Assembly: GCA_025349905.2 (NCBI GenBank) | Contig: MU624682.1 | Span: 1 to 31,909, forward strand | Length of the DNA stretch: 31,909 nt | Origin: Blastocladiella britannica | Lineage: Eukaryota; Blastocladiomycota; Blastocladiomycetes; Blastocladiales; Blastocladiaceae | Direction of reading: 5' to 3' | Shown here: one piece after another, positions 1-12,200 of the stretch | Layout of the letters: every line of letters starts with the position of its first letter | How positions within the stretch are numbered: position 1 is the first letter of the stretch | Position numbers and translations under genes: made by a program | Notes under the pieces: model-generated | What the model was told of the DNA's origin: nothing | What the model saw: the letters and a program-made list of their open reading frames with translations, nothing else | The model's database searches: none

Positions 1-145
1 CCCCCCCCTTTTTATTTGGGTTCACTCCCACCCTTTCTCGATTAGGCCTTTCCTTTTGGCGTGCCTGGTTAAGGTCAGGGTCGAGATCACGAGTTTCTGC
101 TTTTCCGGTGGATTCCGGTCTGGTTGAATCAAATGTGCAAACGTG

Positions 146-162
146 TATATATATATATATAT
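146..162. repeat. TA dinucleotide microsatellite
   Basis: About 8.5 copies of TA lie directly before the TAF12 start codon. An upstream in-frame ATG at 133 would translate the repeat as alternating Tyr/Ile, which argues for the ATG at 169 as the true start. The rest of positions 1-168 (it begins with eight C then five T) shows no other feature; it is the TAF12 upstream region or the end of a neighbour outside the window. Confidence 0.9.
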
Positions 163-168
163 TTTGAC

Positions 169-1095
169 ATGTCGCAACCGTCCCGATCGCCGCCCCCACC
201 GGCGCCGGCCAAAATGACCGCCGACCAGGCCCGCGACGTGTTCACGTCCCAGCTGCTGCCGATGCGCGACAAAGCCACGCGCGAGCTGACGGCCGCCGAC
301 TCGGACGACCGCAAGCGCGTGGCCCAGGTGAAGCTGCAGAAAGTCCACGACACCATCATTGCCTGGGTGCAGGCGTACCCGGCCCTGCGCACCGTATACG
401 CCAACGCATCACCGCCCCCCGTGGTCCCGGCTGGTGGTGGTCCTGCTGCCAGTACTCGTGCCGCGGCTGCGGCGGCGGCGGCGGCCATTGCTGCGGCGTC
501 ATCTTCGTCCTCGGCATCGACTATGCCGCCTCCACCGCCATTGTCCTCTTCGCAGCCTGGTGCGCCGATGCAGTACTATGGCACAGGGTACGGCACGCGG
601 CCCACGCCGTACATGCCCGGAGCGGCCCCGTTTGGGACCGCCATGTACTCGGCATCGGCAGCAGCCGCGTCACTGGCATCTGCCGGCACGGGTGATTTGG
701 TCTCGCGCCAGAAACTGTCGGAGCTGGTGTCCCAGATCGACCCGGCCCAGCGGTGCGAGCAAGACGTGGCGAATTTACTGCTGGAGCTCGCGGACGAGTT
801 TGTGGCCTCCACCACCCGGTTCGCGTGCGACCTGGCCAAGCACCGGTCGTCGTCCACCGTCGAGGTGAAAGACTTGCAGCTGTACATTGAGTCGCATTAC
901 CAGTTGCGCGTGCCCGGGTTGTTTTCGGGCGCTGCACCGGAATCGCTGGAACCGGCGATGGGTGGGAGGCAGCGGAAACAAGGCAGCGGGCCGGTGCATG
1001 CGCACTCGCTGCGGCTGGCACACGTCAAGCGCGCGGTGCACGACGAGCAGAAACGACGAAAGAGCTCGGCTGGTGCGGCCGCTGCCGAGTCCTGA
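169..1095 (+). CDS. TAF12: TFIID subunit 12 (TAF12), histone-fold protein
   Basis: Single-exon gene, 308 aa. TAF12 is an H2B-like histone-fold subunit of TFIID and SAGA that pairs with TAF4 (or Ada1) in the nucleus. The diagnostic region is at residues about 179-250: KLSELVSQID, then DVANLLLELADEF, then LAKHRSSSTVEVKDLQLY, ending in a VPGLF motif, which is the TAF12 histone fold and its C-terminal signature. Before it is a 90-residue low-complexity linker of Ala, Ser and Pro runs, and an N-terminal helical region (about 16-80). After it is a basic tail with RKQG and KRRKSS. The start at 169 was chosen over an ATG at 133 because the extra residues come only from a TA microsatellite. It is convergent with the RP2 gene, with 33 bp between stop codons. 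The family call is secure; the linker is probably disordered. Confidence 0.93.
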   Translation: MSQPSRSPPPPAPAKMTADQARDVFTSQLLPMRDKATRELTAADSDDRKRVAQVKLQKVHDTIIAWVQAYPALRTVYANASPPPVVPAGGGPAASTRAAAAAAAAAIAAASSSSSASTMPPPPPLSSSQPGAPMQYYGTGYGTRPTPYMPGAAPFGTAMYSASAAAASLASAGTGDLVSRQKLSELVSQIDPAQRCEQDVANLLLELADEFVASTTRFACDLAKHRSSSTVEVKDLQLYIESHYQLRVPGLFSGAAPESLEPAMGGRQRKQGSGPVHAHSLRLAHVKRAVHDEQKRRKSSAGAAAAES

Positions 1096-1127
1096 CCTTA
1101 TTTTCTTTTGGAATACACCCATCTTTT

Positions 1128-1133
1128 TTTATT
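1128..1133 (-). terminator. AATAAA polyadenylation hexamer overlapping the RP2 stop
   Basis: On the minus strand the last RP2 codons read CAA TAA AAA, so the stop codon itself lies inside an AATAAA hexamer. If used, cleavage would fall near 1100-1115, within or beside the end of TAF12. Confidence 0.45.
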
Positions 1134-2293
1134 GAAAGTGGGCATAAAGCGTCGCAAATGCGTCCTCTTCTCGCCGGATGACGACCATGGCTCCCCCCCC
1201 AAGGGGTTGATCGACAGGAAATTCACTAACGAGGACAAGTGCATAAGCGGCATCTGGATCTGCTGGCTGGTTGGGTTGCCGTTGGGGGAAGAGGACAGAG
1301 GTCTCTACAAGGCGCAATGCCAGGATCGTCTGTTTTGTTTGATTTGAAGTTGGGAGTCACGCAAATGGATCAAGTATGTAAGACGTTACCTGCTGAAATA
1401 ATGCAGGCTGCAAGGATGCCACGGTTGCAGGTAAAGCGAAAATGGCGGCGGAATGTGTCAGCTGGTCGCGGCGCGTCATAGTATGCGGTGCCGTCACAGG
1501 CAGCTGTGGAATCTGCAACTCAAATTGCGCCGATTGCAGCTCCGCTTGTACACTGGGATCCAAATCAGTGAGCTGGAATGGCAGCAGCAGCTGCTGAGAT
1601 GATGGCGCAAGTGAAAAGTGCGGCAGCGAGGAGGGATCCGGATCCGGTGTGAAATCGTAAACCCGGCTCCAGTTGTTGGCGTATGGCGAGAGCCGTGTTT
1701 GCCCAAGCTGGTCTGCCTCATTTGCAGGGTGAGCGTAAGCTTCAATATGATACAGCAAAAAAAAAAAAAAAAAACCCAAGAGGCCGAGGTACGACGATCC
1801 AAAGCACTGAAAGACCATGTTACTTGACGATTCAATAATGGGCCCGCTGGCCGTGAATGGAAACACGCGGCAATCTGAGCACCCGCGGAAGCGCAATTGC
1901 CGTGACACTATAAAGATGGTGCAGTTGGAGCAATCCCGAATGAAGACGCTTCCTTTGCACGGACCAATGAAGAGGATGCAATCGTGACAGGCATCGACCG
2001 TGACCTGACTGGTGCAGTCGAGTAACAGGAGCGCGGCAAACTAATAAAACCAATTGATTTAATAACACCAACTTCCCAAGAATTGGTGACTGGCAGACCT
2101 GACAATCTTCAATGGCCAATGCAGCCAGTTGCAGAGTGCCGGGGAGCTTGATCGCGGCGAGCGGGGCCTGCGCTGATCCGCACAGGTCGGCAAATGGGAG
2201 ATCGGACATCTCTCCACGAATTTCAATCAAGATGAAGCTGGCACTGGTGTTGGGTGCGTACGATGATGGAAAGAGATGATCCGTTTCGTTCAT
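1129..2293 (-). CDS. RP2: RP2/XRP2-like protein, Arl3 GTPase-activating protein
   Basis: Four exons on the minus strand: 2293-2099, 2040-1776, 1712-1390, 1329-1129; 327 aa. RP2 is the GAP for Arl3 and releases lipidated cargo at the cilium base. The TBCC/CARP beta-helix domain (about residues 45-160) is clear: LPGT, AIEDCQ, VTVDACHDCILFIGPCKGSV, FRGCSDC and PIIESSS, with the RP2-type NNWSRVYDFTP after it. RP2 rather than tubulin cofactor C is favoured by PIIESSS..F.CF and the DFTP region, and by a C-terminal NDPK-like tail ending AFATLYAHFQ. The catalytic Arg expected in GAPs may be the one in SRQLRFRG. The vertebrate N-terminal acylation motif MGC is absent. Introns are 58, 63 and 60 nt; the second contains an 18-T run. 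It shares a 115-bp promoter with LYS12. Confidence 0.88.
1757..1774. repeat. A18 homopolymer (T18 in RP2 intron 2)
   Basis: Eighteen consecutive A on the plus strand. On the RP2 strand it directly follows the G of the donor of the second intron, so the run is the intron's 5' pyrimidine tract. Read as coding it would add five Phe, which no RP2 homologue has at this place. Confidence 0.9.
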
Positions 2294-2408
2294 CAATGGT
2301 CAATTTTTTTTTTTTTGGCATGTGAAGTCAAAAGTCAAAGTACAAAACCCCTTCATACCCCTCCGCCTCTCCTTGGTCCGGAAAGAGAAGGCACTCACTA
2401 CATTCCAC
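2294..2408. promoter_or_regulatory. Divergent promoter, RP2 / LYS12
   Basis: Only 115 bp separate the start codons of RP2 (minus) and LYS12 (plus). It contains a T13 tract at 2304-2316, the kind of poly(dA:dT) element that keeps promoters nucleosome-free, lying close to the RP2 start. No convincing TATA box is visible. A ciliary gene and a lysine gene sharing so short a promoter is noted as a finding. Confidence 0.5.
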
Positions 2409-3750
<1,342 letters not shown>

Positions 3751-3805
3751 ACCAAAAACGAATGAATAACAAGGAAATTTCTACATTATTTTGTTGGAGA
3801 ATTGA

Positions 3806-6262
3806 TCACCTCCGCTTGCGCTTGCCGCCGTCGGTACCCTTGCGCTTGCCGTCGCCCTTGAGAATGCGCGCCAACCGCTCCGTGTTGACGGGCTTGTCGG
3901 CGGCCTTGGCGCGGTTCTTGTTCTTGACGTTGGCGCCCTCGTAGTAGTGCTCGCCGACCTTGCGCTTGGACGTGGTCACGCGGGCCTTCTTCACTGGCGA
4001 CGGGCCTGCCGCGCCTCCCGGTCCGGCATCTCCCTCGTCATCGCCCAGCGCATCGGCCGCCTTGCGCTTGGTTGCCTTGGTTGGCGCCGCCGCGGTGGCC
4101 GCGGTCTTGGAGGCGCCAAAAGCACCAGGCACGGCGCGCTTGCGCTTCTGCGGCGCCGACGACGACGACGCCGAAATCGCGGCAAGGGCAGCTGCGGGCG
4201 TGACGGTGAACTTGCCGACCGTCTCCTCCTCGGCATCCTCTTCGTCAGCGTCATCGTCGCTGCTGTCGAGTGTTGGGTGAGCGGCGTCGTCACTGCTCGA
4301 CTCGTCATCGTCGTGCAGATCGCCATTGAGCGACACATTGTCGTCCTCGTCGTTCGACTCGGCAGCGGTGGCGCCAAGGAATGCAGCGGTGTGATCCTCC
4401 TCGTCCTCGTCGCTTCCGGCCGCGGTCGGTGGTGCGGGACGGCCAGGCATCGCCTCGGCCATCTCGGGCTCGACGGCCTCAAAGATCTGGTCCCAGTTGG
4501 GCTGCTCGGGCTGGTCGTCCTCATCATCGTCGGCAGCAGCCGCAGTGCCGTTCGCGCCCTCCTCCTCGTCGTCAGAAGCCAACGTCAGCGCCGCCTCCTC
4601 GGCAGCGGCAGCAGCGGCCGCGGCCCTATCCTCTTTGTTGACGAGGTCGTCCTTCTCGAACGAGGCCACCACGGGGATCTTCTTGATGTGTTGCTCGACG
4701 TGCGGGCCGGCGGCCGGGTGCTGTCCCGCGGCCAGCGCAGCCTCGAGGCCCGGAGGCGGCGCAAAGAACGGAATCTTGCCACGCAGCCAGTCGGTCAGCA
4801 CCATCTTGGCGGCGGTGGTGGTGTCGGGCTCGCCGCCCTTGAGCAAACGGCCCGACTTGCGAGCAATCTGCTCCAAAAAGTCCATGTGGTCGGTCCACGA
4901 TACCAGGTCGTACGTCTTGCGCAGGTACACGGGCTTGACACGGGCAATCAGGTCGGAAATATGGTCGTCCGGGTGCTTGAGGTTCTCGATGCGCACCACA
5001 CCCTTGAGCACAATGTCGGTCTCGGTGTCCTCGGCCGGGTACACGATACCAGGGCAGTCAATCAGGTAAATCTTGCGCATCAGCGTCACGTACTGCCAGA
5101 TCTTGGTCTCGCCAGGGATCGGCGCCACGTTGCACACCTTCTTCTTCTTGAGGGTGTTGATGATCGACGACTTGCCCGTATTGGGGTACCCAATCAGTCC
5201 GACGCTGATCTGCTTCTTGTCAGTGTGCAGCTTGGCGTACTGGCGCAGCAGCTGGATGAGCGCGCCCTTGCCGAACGGGTTCATGATCGACGCGTGGAAC
5301 GCCAGCGTCGGCGCCTCCGCCGAAAGCGTCTTGACCCACCGCTGCGTGACCCAAGTCGGAACCAGATCGCACTTGTTGAGCAGGAACAGCAGGTGCTTGT
5401 GCGGCGCCTCCTTCTTGATGTACGTCTCCACGTTGTGGCAGCGGGTGCCCATCGGGTCGCGCGCGTCCAGCACGTGGATCACCACGTCTGACGAGTCAAT
5501 CACCTTGTAGAGCTCGTTCCAAATGCGCTTGGACTGGCCTTTCATGAACACCACGTCGCGTTCCTTGTCCTTGAAGTCCTCTTGCTGGTTTTCGGGCAGC
5601 GACATGTCGTTCTTTGGGTTGTAGCCGTCTAAGTGGTACCATTGCATGGTCAGATCGCGTTCGCGCAATTCCAATCTACAAAACTAAGTGTACATACCGA
5701 GGGATTCCAGGACGGACGACGTCAGCTCCTCCAATGACTCGAGCTTCAACTTTGGCCGCTTGCGCGACGACCGCGGGCCAAACGTGGCCGAAAACGACTC
5801 GTTGTCGAGCATGTGCACCTGCGACATCTTTGTCGTGTCCTTGAGCAGCGACAGGGGAAGTTTGTTTTGGCGCAGCAGAATCTGGTACGGATCGTGTTCG
5901 CGCTTGGCCATTTCCTCGCGGAAAAGCTCGAGCTGCTGCTGTCCGATGACGCGCGTGTTGCCTGTGCCATGTATAATACTGTCAGTCAAAAAAATGGAGG
6001 CAACTATAAGTGAGGTCTACACACCAAACCACTTGCGGTTGGGCTCAACGCGAGCGGGACCGGTGGTCGACGACTGGTAGGCGGCGGCCTTGATGATGGT
6101 GCCCTTATCATCGCGCACAGCCTTGCCGCCCTTGAGCATGTTCAAGTACTTGAGCTTGGTCTGGTCGCGGTAAAAGTTCTCGCCCTTCATCTTGGTCAGG
6201 GTCTTGGTGACCTTGCCCTTGATGGACGACGTGCGGTTGGCCTCCTTTTTGAGCTGGCCCAT
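3806..6262 (-). CDS. NOG2: Nucleolar GTP-binding protein 2 (NOG2/GNL2), ribosome assembly GTPase
   Basis: Three exons: 6262-6025, 5961-5698, 5628-3806; 774 aa. This circularly permuted GTPase acts in the nucleolus and nucleoplasm on pre-60S particles, where it occupies the site later filled by Nmd3. The NGP1NT region (PNRKWFGNTRV, KRPKL) precedes G4 NKCD at about 252-255, G1 GYPNTGKSS at 314-322 and G3 DCPG at 358-361, the permuted order typical of the YlqF/Nog2 group. Beyond about residue 450 the protein becomes acidic (many Asp/Glu blocks) and then Lys-rich, ending KRKRR, a likely nucleolar signal; this tail makes it longer than the yeast protein. Introns are 63 and 69 nt. The second uses a GTATGT donor and a CTGAC branch, and gives a gapless fit of [11 protein letters not shown] to the human ESYDQGKD region. 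It is divergent from MCM7. Confidence 0.93.
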
Positions 6263-6559
6263 GTTCTCTTTTTTGGATTATTGGAGTTGGAACGAAATGC
6301 GCGGCGATGCGGCGGGAATCGCGCAAGGAACGAAGGAAACGGAGGGAGGACCAAGGTGCAAGCTCGGTACAATGTCGCGATCTTTTTCGTTATACTTTGG
6401 AGTGGAGTGAATCTTTCGTGTTCATCGTAATGGCGCAAAAATTCTTCGTGTTGCGCGTCTAAAAGTCACGGGAACGGTCGCCAGGTATCTGCAGTCGAAT
6501 TGCTCAGTTCTCACTCACTCGCGGTTATTCATCTTTGCATTTTAAATCACGTAAAAAAA
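6263..6559. promoter_or_regulatory. Divergent promoter, NOG2 / MCM7, with E2F-like and SCB-like sites
   Basis: This 297-bp region separates the two start codons and has no ORF of interest. It holds GGCGGGAA at 6311-6318 (reverse complement TTCCCGCC, E2F-like), TGGCGCAAAA at 6431-6440 (reverse complement TTTTGCGCCA, E2F-like) and TTTCGTG at 6414-6420 (reverse complement CACGAAA, the SBF/SCB core). MCM genes are classical targets of G1/S regulators. The motifs are short, so function is inference. An A8 tract abuts the MCM7 ATG. Confidence 0.45.
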
Positions 6560-9202
6560 ATGGCCACCTCTGCATCTATTGGCGTCAACTTTGACCAAGA
6601 AAAGAGTATGTTTTCTATTATTTCGACTGCCATCCAAAGACCAGGCGCGAAAGAAAAAAAAACGAGACGCCTTGGCCTGGTCGGACAGCCAAGAGCTCAC
6701 GCAAACTGACACTTGCTTCCACAGAGGCGATCGAGTCTTTTTTGACCCAGGAGACGCCCGGCCGCCCCTCCTTTGCGCATAAATATCGCGCGTTCTTGGC
6801 GCGTCTCCATTTTTTTTTGTCACCCAAGATTGACTGACAACTCATCTCAATTTTCAAATAGCAAGAAATTGCCGACCGCGAACGCGACACGTTTCCCGTC
6901 GAACTGGACGAGGTCGACCTTGTGCGTATATACTTTATCGACCAATCTTGCATTCGCTGACTTACAAATGAATTGAAAACAGTTTGACGCCGATCTCTGC
7001 GAGCGCGTGGTTCAAAACACCAAGCGCTACGTGGATCTCTTTGCCCAGGTCGTTGACGCGCACTTGCCGGCGCCAACTCATCCGGTACAATCTCACCCCC
7101 CACTATTACCAAGAGCGACCAAAAAGCAATTGACAAAACAAAAAATAGCTGTCAGAGCACGACAATGTCATTGACGTGATCATTCAGCAGCGCATTGCGC
7201 TCGAACAGTCCCGCGCAGCCGCTGCGGCCGCTGGCACTGGCGCCGACCCAACAGCAGGGGCCGACGATGCCGCAGAAGTAGCAGCGCGTTTCCCCGACGT
7301 GCTCAAGCGGCGGTACGCGGTTTTCTTGGCGCCGCGGTCCAAGCAGGCCACGGTAGCAGTGCGTCACATCAAGGCCGCGCACATTGGCCAGATGGTACGA
7401 GTGCGTGCGATCGTCACGCGCGTCTCGGACGTGAAACCGCTAGTGATGGTGTGCACGTACGCGTGCGACACGTGCGGCCACGAGGTGTTCCAGGAAGTCA
7501 AGTCGCGGTCGGTCACGCCGCTGGCCCAGTGCCAGTCGCCCGCGTGCAAGGCCAACAATGTGCGCGGGAACTTGCACCTGCAGGTGCGCGCGTCCAAGTT
7601 TGTACGGTTCCAGGAGGCGCGCGTGCAGGAGCTGGCGGACCAGGTGCCGATGGGCCACATTCCGCGCACCATGACCGTGCACTTGTACGACAGCTTGACC
7701 CGCGCCGTCAGTACCGGCGACATTGTCACGCTGTCGGGCATCTTCTTGCCGACGCCGTACACGGGGTTCAAGGCCATGAAGGCCGGGTTGCTCGCCGACA
7801 CGTACTTGGAGGCCATGCACGTGTACCAGACCAAGCAGTCGTACGAGGCCATGGCCATGGAGCAGGCCACCGCCGCTGAAATCATGGCTGGCGTGCACGC
7901 CAAGCTCGACGGATGCAACGTGTACGACGTCCTGGCCCGGTCCATTTGCCCCGAGATTTACGGCATGGAGGACGTCAAGAAAGCACTGCTGCTCCTGCTG
8001 GTCGGTGGCGTCACCAAGCAGGTCCGCGACGGCATGCGCATTCGTGGCGACATTAACGTGCTGCTGATGGGCGATCCTGGTGTGGCCAAGTCGCAACTGC
8101 TCAAGTGGACGTCAAAAGTGGCGCCGCGCGGCGTGTACACTACCGGCAAGGGTAGTTCGGGCGTCGGTCTCACGGCCGCGGTCATGAAGGACACTGTGAC
8201 CGGTGAGATGGTTCTCGAGGGTGGCGCTCTAGTCCTTGCCGACAATGTGCGCTGTTTTTTTTCTCTATTTCGGATGAAGTACTTGGACTAACAAAGATGA
8301 TACAGGGCGTGTGCTGCATTGACGAATTCGACAAGATGGAGGACGGCGACAAGACAGCCATTCATGAAGTAATGGAACAGCAGACGATTTCCATCTCCAA
8401 GGCCGGGATCGTGACCACGCTCAACGCGCGCGCGTCCATCCTGGCGGCGGCCAACCCCGTGTACGGCCGCTACAACACATCGCTCTCGCCCAACCAAAAC
8501 ATCAACCTCCCGGCGGCGCTGCTGTCGCGATTCGACATTGTGTTTTTGCTTCTGGACACGCCCGATCTCGACAACGACACCCGGCTCGCACAGCACGTCA
8601 CATCGGTGCACATGCACAATGTGGCGCCGATCGCCGACGGCGGCCGCCAAGTGATGCTGACCGAGGAAGAGATGCGCACGTACATTGCGCAAGCGGTGCA
8701 GATGCGTCCCGTGGTCCCGGCGGCAGTCGGCGAGTACATGACGAGCATTTACGTCGGGATTCGCAAGGACGAGGCCAAAGCACCCACTAACTACGGGTAC
8801 ACGACGGCGCGGACATTGGTGTCGATCTTGCGCATGTCGCAGGCGCTGGCGCGGCTGCGGTTCGCGTCCGACGTGACGGTCGGCGACGTGGACGAAGCGC
8901 TGCGGCTCATGTCGGTCTCCAAGCAGTCGCTCGCCGACAAGCGCGGCAAGTCGCGCCGCGGGCCGCGCGAAACCCACGTCACTCGCATCTTCAACCTGCT
9001 CAAGCAGATGGTCAATGCCGAAGCCGGTGCGGTTGCGTCCGACGATGCCGAGCCCGCGGGCGAGGCGTCCATGGCCGAGCTCAAGGAGCGCGTGATTGCC
9101 AAGGGCATGACTGAAATGCAGCTCCAGGATATGGTGCGCGAGTACGAGGCGCTCGGCGTGCTGTTTGTGTCCCAGGACCGGTCTCAGATCCAGTTCATGT
9201 GA
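6560..9202 (+). CDS. MCM7: DNA replication licensing factor MCM7
   Basis: Six exons: 6560-6605, 6725-6802, 6866-6921, 6983-7084, 7149-8246, 8306-9202; 758 aa. It is a subunit of the hexameric MCM2-7 replicative helicase. Seen in order: the N-terminal domain with KYRAFLAQIADRE and VELDEV; OB fold with [15 protein letters not shown]; a zinc ribbon CDTC...C....C near 200-227; Walker [10 protein letters not shown] near 401; Walker [10 protein letters not shown]; and the arginine-finger SRFD near 533. MCM7 is preferred over other MCMs by [18 protein letters not shown], the [14 protein letters not shown] segment, and SVSKQSL near the end. The second intron has two possible acceptors four bases apart; CAAG was chosen because it gives a gapless match to MCM7. 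The last intron has a textbook CTAAC branch site. Introns are 119, 63, 61, 64 and 59 nt. Confidence 0.95.
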
Positions 9203-9203
9203 A

Positions 9204-9223
9204 TATTTACATTTTTATTTATT
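9204..9223 (-). terminator. RAD2 3' end: two AATAAA hexamers and a PUF-like site
   Basis: Just after the RAD2 stop, the minus strand carries AATAAA at 9218-9223 and 9214-9219, then TGTAAATA at 9204-9211, which fits the Pumilio/PUF consensus UGUANAUA. Only 27 bp separate the MCM7 and RAD2 stop codons, so the RAD2 transcript must run antisense into MCM7. Confidence 0.45.
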
Positions 9224-9229
9224 ACTTTA

Positions 9230-12200
9230 CTACTCTGTTCGGGGTCGTTTTTGGGGTGGAGCTGTGGTGGCATTCTTGCTGCGTGCTGATCTGCGGACGG
9301 GTGCTGCGGGTTGCTGATTGGCATCATCATCAGAGGAAGAATCCGACAAGGATGACGAATCTTGGCCAGCAGCAGCCTTTGCCCCTCGCTCAGCAGGTTT
9401 CCTTGACGTAGAAGCCGTGGGAGCAGAAACATTGGTGCCAGCGGCCCGTGCGCGTTTGGAATCAATGGCCGCTTTCATGCGCGCGCTCGTGATACCCTTG
9501 GTCCGGGATCGGGCGTCCGTGTTGCCAATGTACGATGTCGAAAACCCGTACTGGAGGAGTGTCTGTTGCTGCTGCTGCTGGCGAATCCGCCCAGCCGCTT
9601 CGTCGGCGCGGAGCTTGCTGACAGCCGCCAGGATAGGCGCAAGCGTCTCCTCGGTCTTGGACGGCGGCCACTCGAGCCGCTCCCACAGCAGCCGCTTGAT
9701 GGCGTCGCCGTTCGGGAACCCCCATGCCCACGGTTCACGCGAGTCGTCCACGACCGGGTCGCGATACGCGGCCACCACGTGCGCGCTCGGAAATCCGTTG
9801 GGGACGCCCGCAGCCACTCGGCGCAGTTTGCGTCGGGTGGCGGTCGCCGCCGCATCCCCCTCCACCTTATCCGCCGAGCGGTCCATGGACCGAGCCCACG
9901 TCGCAAAGTCACTCAGGCCCGTGTCGCCCGGAAACGCGGCCAGGGTTTCCATCGCAAGCACCGCGCCGATACCCATGATCCCGGCCGTGTAATCGGATCC
10001 GAGAAGAAGCGCCAGCGAGATCATGGCAGCCGTGTCGAGATCCAGCCGCTCTTTAATCTCATGCGCCGTGTACGATTCCACGTACTTGGCGTTGGAGAAA
10101 AAGTTCTTGTACACGAGAGGTGCGCCAAACTAAATGGTCATGCTGTGAGCGGTTCGTCGCAACCAAGAAGAATAATAAGGGAGCGAGACCTACCAAAAAC
10201 ACATCCGAATCGTCCGTCACGACCCCATCCACGAGTCCCTCGCGCGCGAGCCACGCGCACTGCGCCTCTGCTTCCATGGGCGCGGTAATATACGGAATCC
10301 CAAATAGTCGCAGCAAGTACTGCACCTCGGCGACCATCTCGGGCGCGACCGTATCGGCGTCGCGCTTTTCGGTGCGCATCTTGGACTCGAGGACCGCGCG
10401 TTCGCGCTGAAGTTCCTGTTGCACGGCAACCGGGTCGCGTTGCTGGAGACCCGACATGAGCTCAATGTACTGCACCTCCTCGTCCACGCGGGCCGTCAGT
10501 GAGGCGCCTTGATCGTCGTCGTCGTCGTCTTCTTCTTCTTCCTTTTCGGCTTGTTGTCTGCTTTCGTCGGCGATTTCTTGTTGCTGACGGAGTGCGAAAT
10601 CGATCTCGCTCTCTTCCATGGCCAAGTTATTCGAGGTTGGGGATCTCGGCGGTGTTGGCGATCTCGGGGGTGGTGGCGAGAGTCGTGGTGGCGGTGGCGG
10701 TGGCGGTGGTGAAAATGCAAACGACAAGTCGTCCTCGTCAGCAACCTCTTCAAAATCGTCGATGTCGTGGTTCATGTCCTCATCAACCAGATCGAAATAG
10801 CCTTGAGCTGGTGAGGAGGGCAGTTTTGCCAAATGATTGGAGGCGACTGGAGGAGGTGGAAGTGGTGGAGGAGGGGACATTCGCAGTGGTGGAGGGCTGT
10901 GGGTAGGAGTGGTGACAGAAGCGAGCATCACTGGCGAAAGGCGGGGAGAACGAGCAACAGGTGCCTCCGGCAAGAACAACTCCGAACGCGCAACTGGGGG
11001 CCGAGGCGGAGCCAAAGGTGCAACCAGTCGCTCCGATTCGCTTTCAGGGGAAGAATCGGAATCGGAGCTATCGCTGAGGTCCGCAAACATGGACCGGTGC
11101 AGCAGCCTTGGTGCTGTTACAAGTGCTGGTGGAGGAGGAGGAGGCGGTGATGGCGACCGTGATGGCAGCCGTGCCTCGTCAAGCTCGACAGACTCGAAAT
11201 CGTCTACCGCCGCAAGGGAGCTGGAAATCGAAGGCAACTCCCGCAGGGCAATCGTCTGATCCAGGTAATCGGCCCAAAATTGGAGGTTCTGGTAGTGGAC
11301 AATGTGAACGGGATCCGTGCGCATGCGCGCGCGCGACTCGGCCAGACGTCGATGCGTGCTCGCGAACGCAGCATTGAGATCGCCGATCGACCAGCCCACG
11401 ACCGAGTGCAGCATTTCAGAGCCGACAGAAAACGTCTCGGTGAACTGAGGCGGTACGATGGTCAGCATTTCGCGCAGTGCGGGGGGCAGCTCGGGTTCGG
11501 CCACAGGTTCAAAGTCGTCGTCGTCCGAGTCGAATCCAAACACGCTCGCGCGGCGGCGTACCTGCGAGTCCGCGCCACCATCGTCGCCGCTCCCGTCGCT
11601 GTCGTTCCCGCTGCCAATAATGTCCATCACTCGCTCGGTGCCTACCAGCGGGAACGATGTGGTTGCCGTGGGCTGGAACACCGTCAGAGAATCGCCCGCA
11701 GCAATGGCCTCCGCCGGCGCGCGCTCACCCACTGCGGGTGCCACGGAGCCAAACCGGAACCCGACGCCGTCGTCGTTTTTCACCAGCATGTACGATCGGT
11801 GGCGGTCGGCGGCGACGCGCATCGCGCGCGCCTTGTTAGCACTAGCGGCCATGAACCCCGTGGCAGAGTGCAGCGTGGTCGTCAAATAGTTCCGGTGAAT
11901 CAGGTTCTGGATCTGGGCTTTGGAAAAGTCCAAGGCTGACGGCGAGTTGCGGATCATCTTAGCAACGCGCCGGAGCGACGGCGCACGCGACCGGTCTTTG
12001 AGCCGCGTCAGGAGCTCGTGCTGCGCGTCGCGCGACATGGCCCGGAACCGCTCGGCGGCGGCCCGGGCATCTTCGTCGTGCTGCGCCAGCACGGCCGTGC
12101 GTTCGGGTCCCACCGCTGGCGCTGCGGCCTGCGCATCGGCCGCCATCAACATACGCAGCTGGCGCATAAACTCGGCTTCCTCGGCCTCGAACCCAGCCGC

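Noticed and set aside
133..168. Upstream in-frame ATG as the TAF12 start
   Set aside because: The added residues are the translation of a TA microsatellite.
1740..1775. 36-nt intron in RP2
   Set aside because: Using the acceptor at 1713 instead gives a 63-nt intron like its neighbours and the right residue count between the conserved CF and NNW.
3947..5491. 514-codon plus-strand ORF antisense to NOG2
   Set aside because: It lies opposite the conserved GTPase and tail; its Arg/Leu/Gly-rich translation is what GC-rich coding DNA gives in the antisense frame.
5676..5697. 18- to 45-nt introns in NOG2 near 5676-5720
   Set aside because: A 22-nt intron breaks the frame and the 42-45-nt versions delete conserved length. 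The 69-nt intron 5629-5697 has GTATGT, a CTGAC branch and gives a gapless match to human GNL2.
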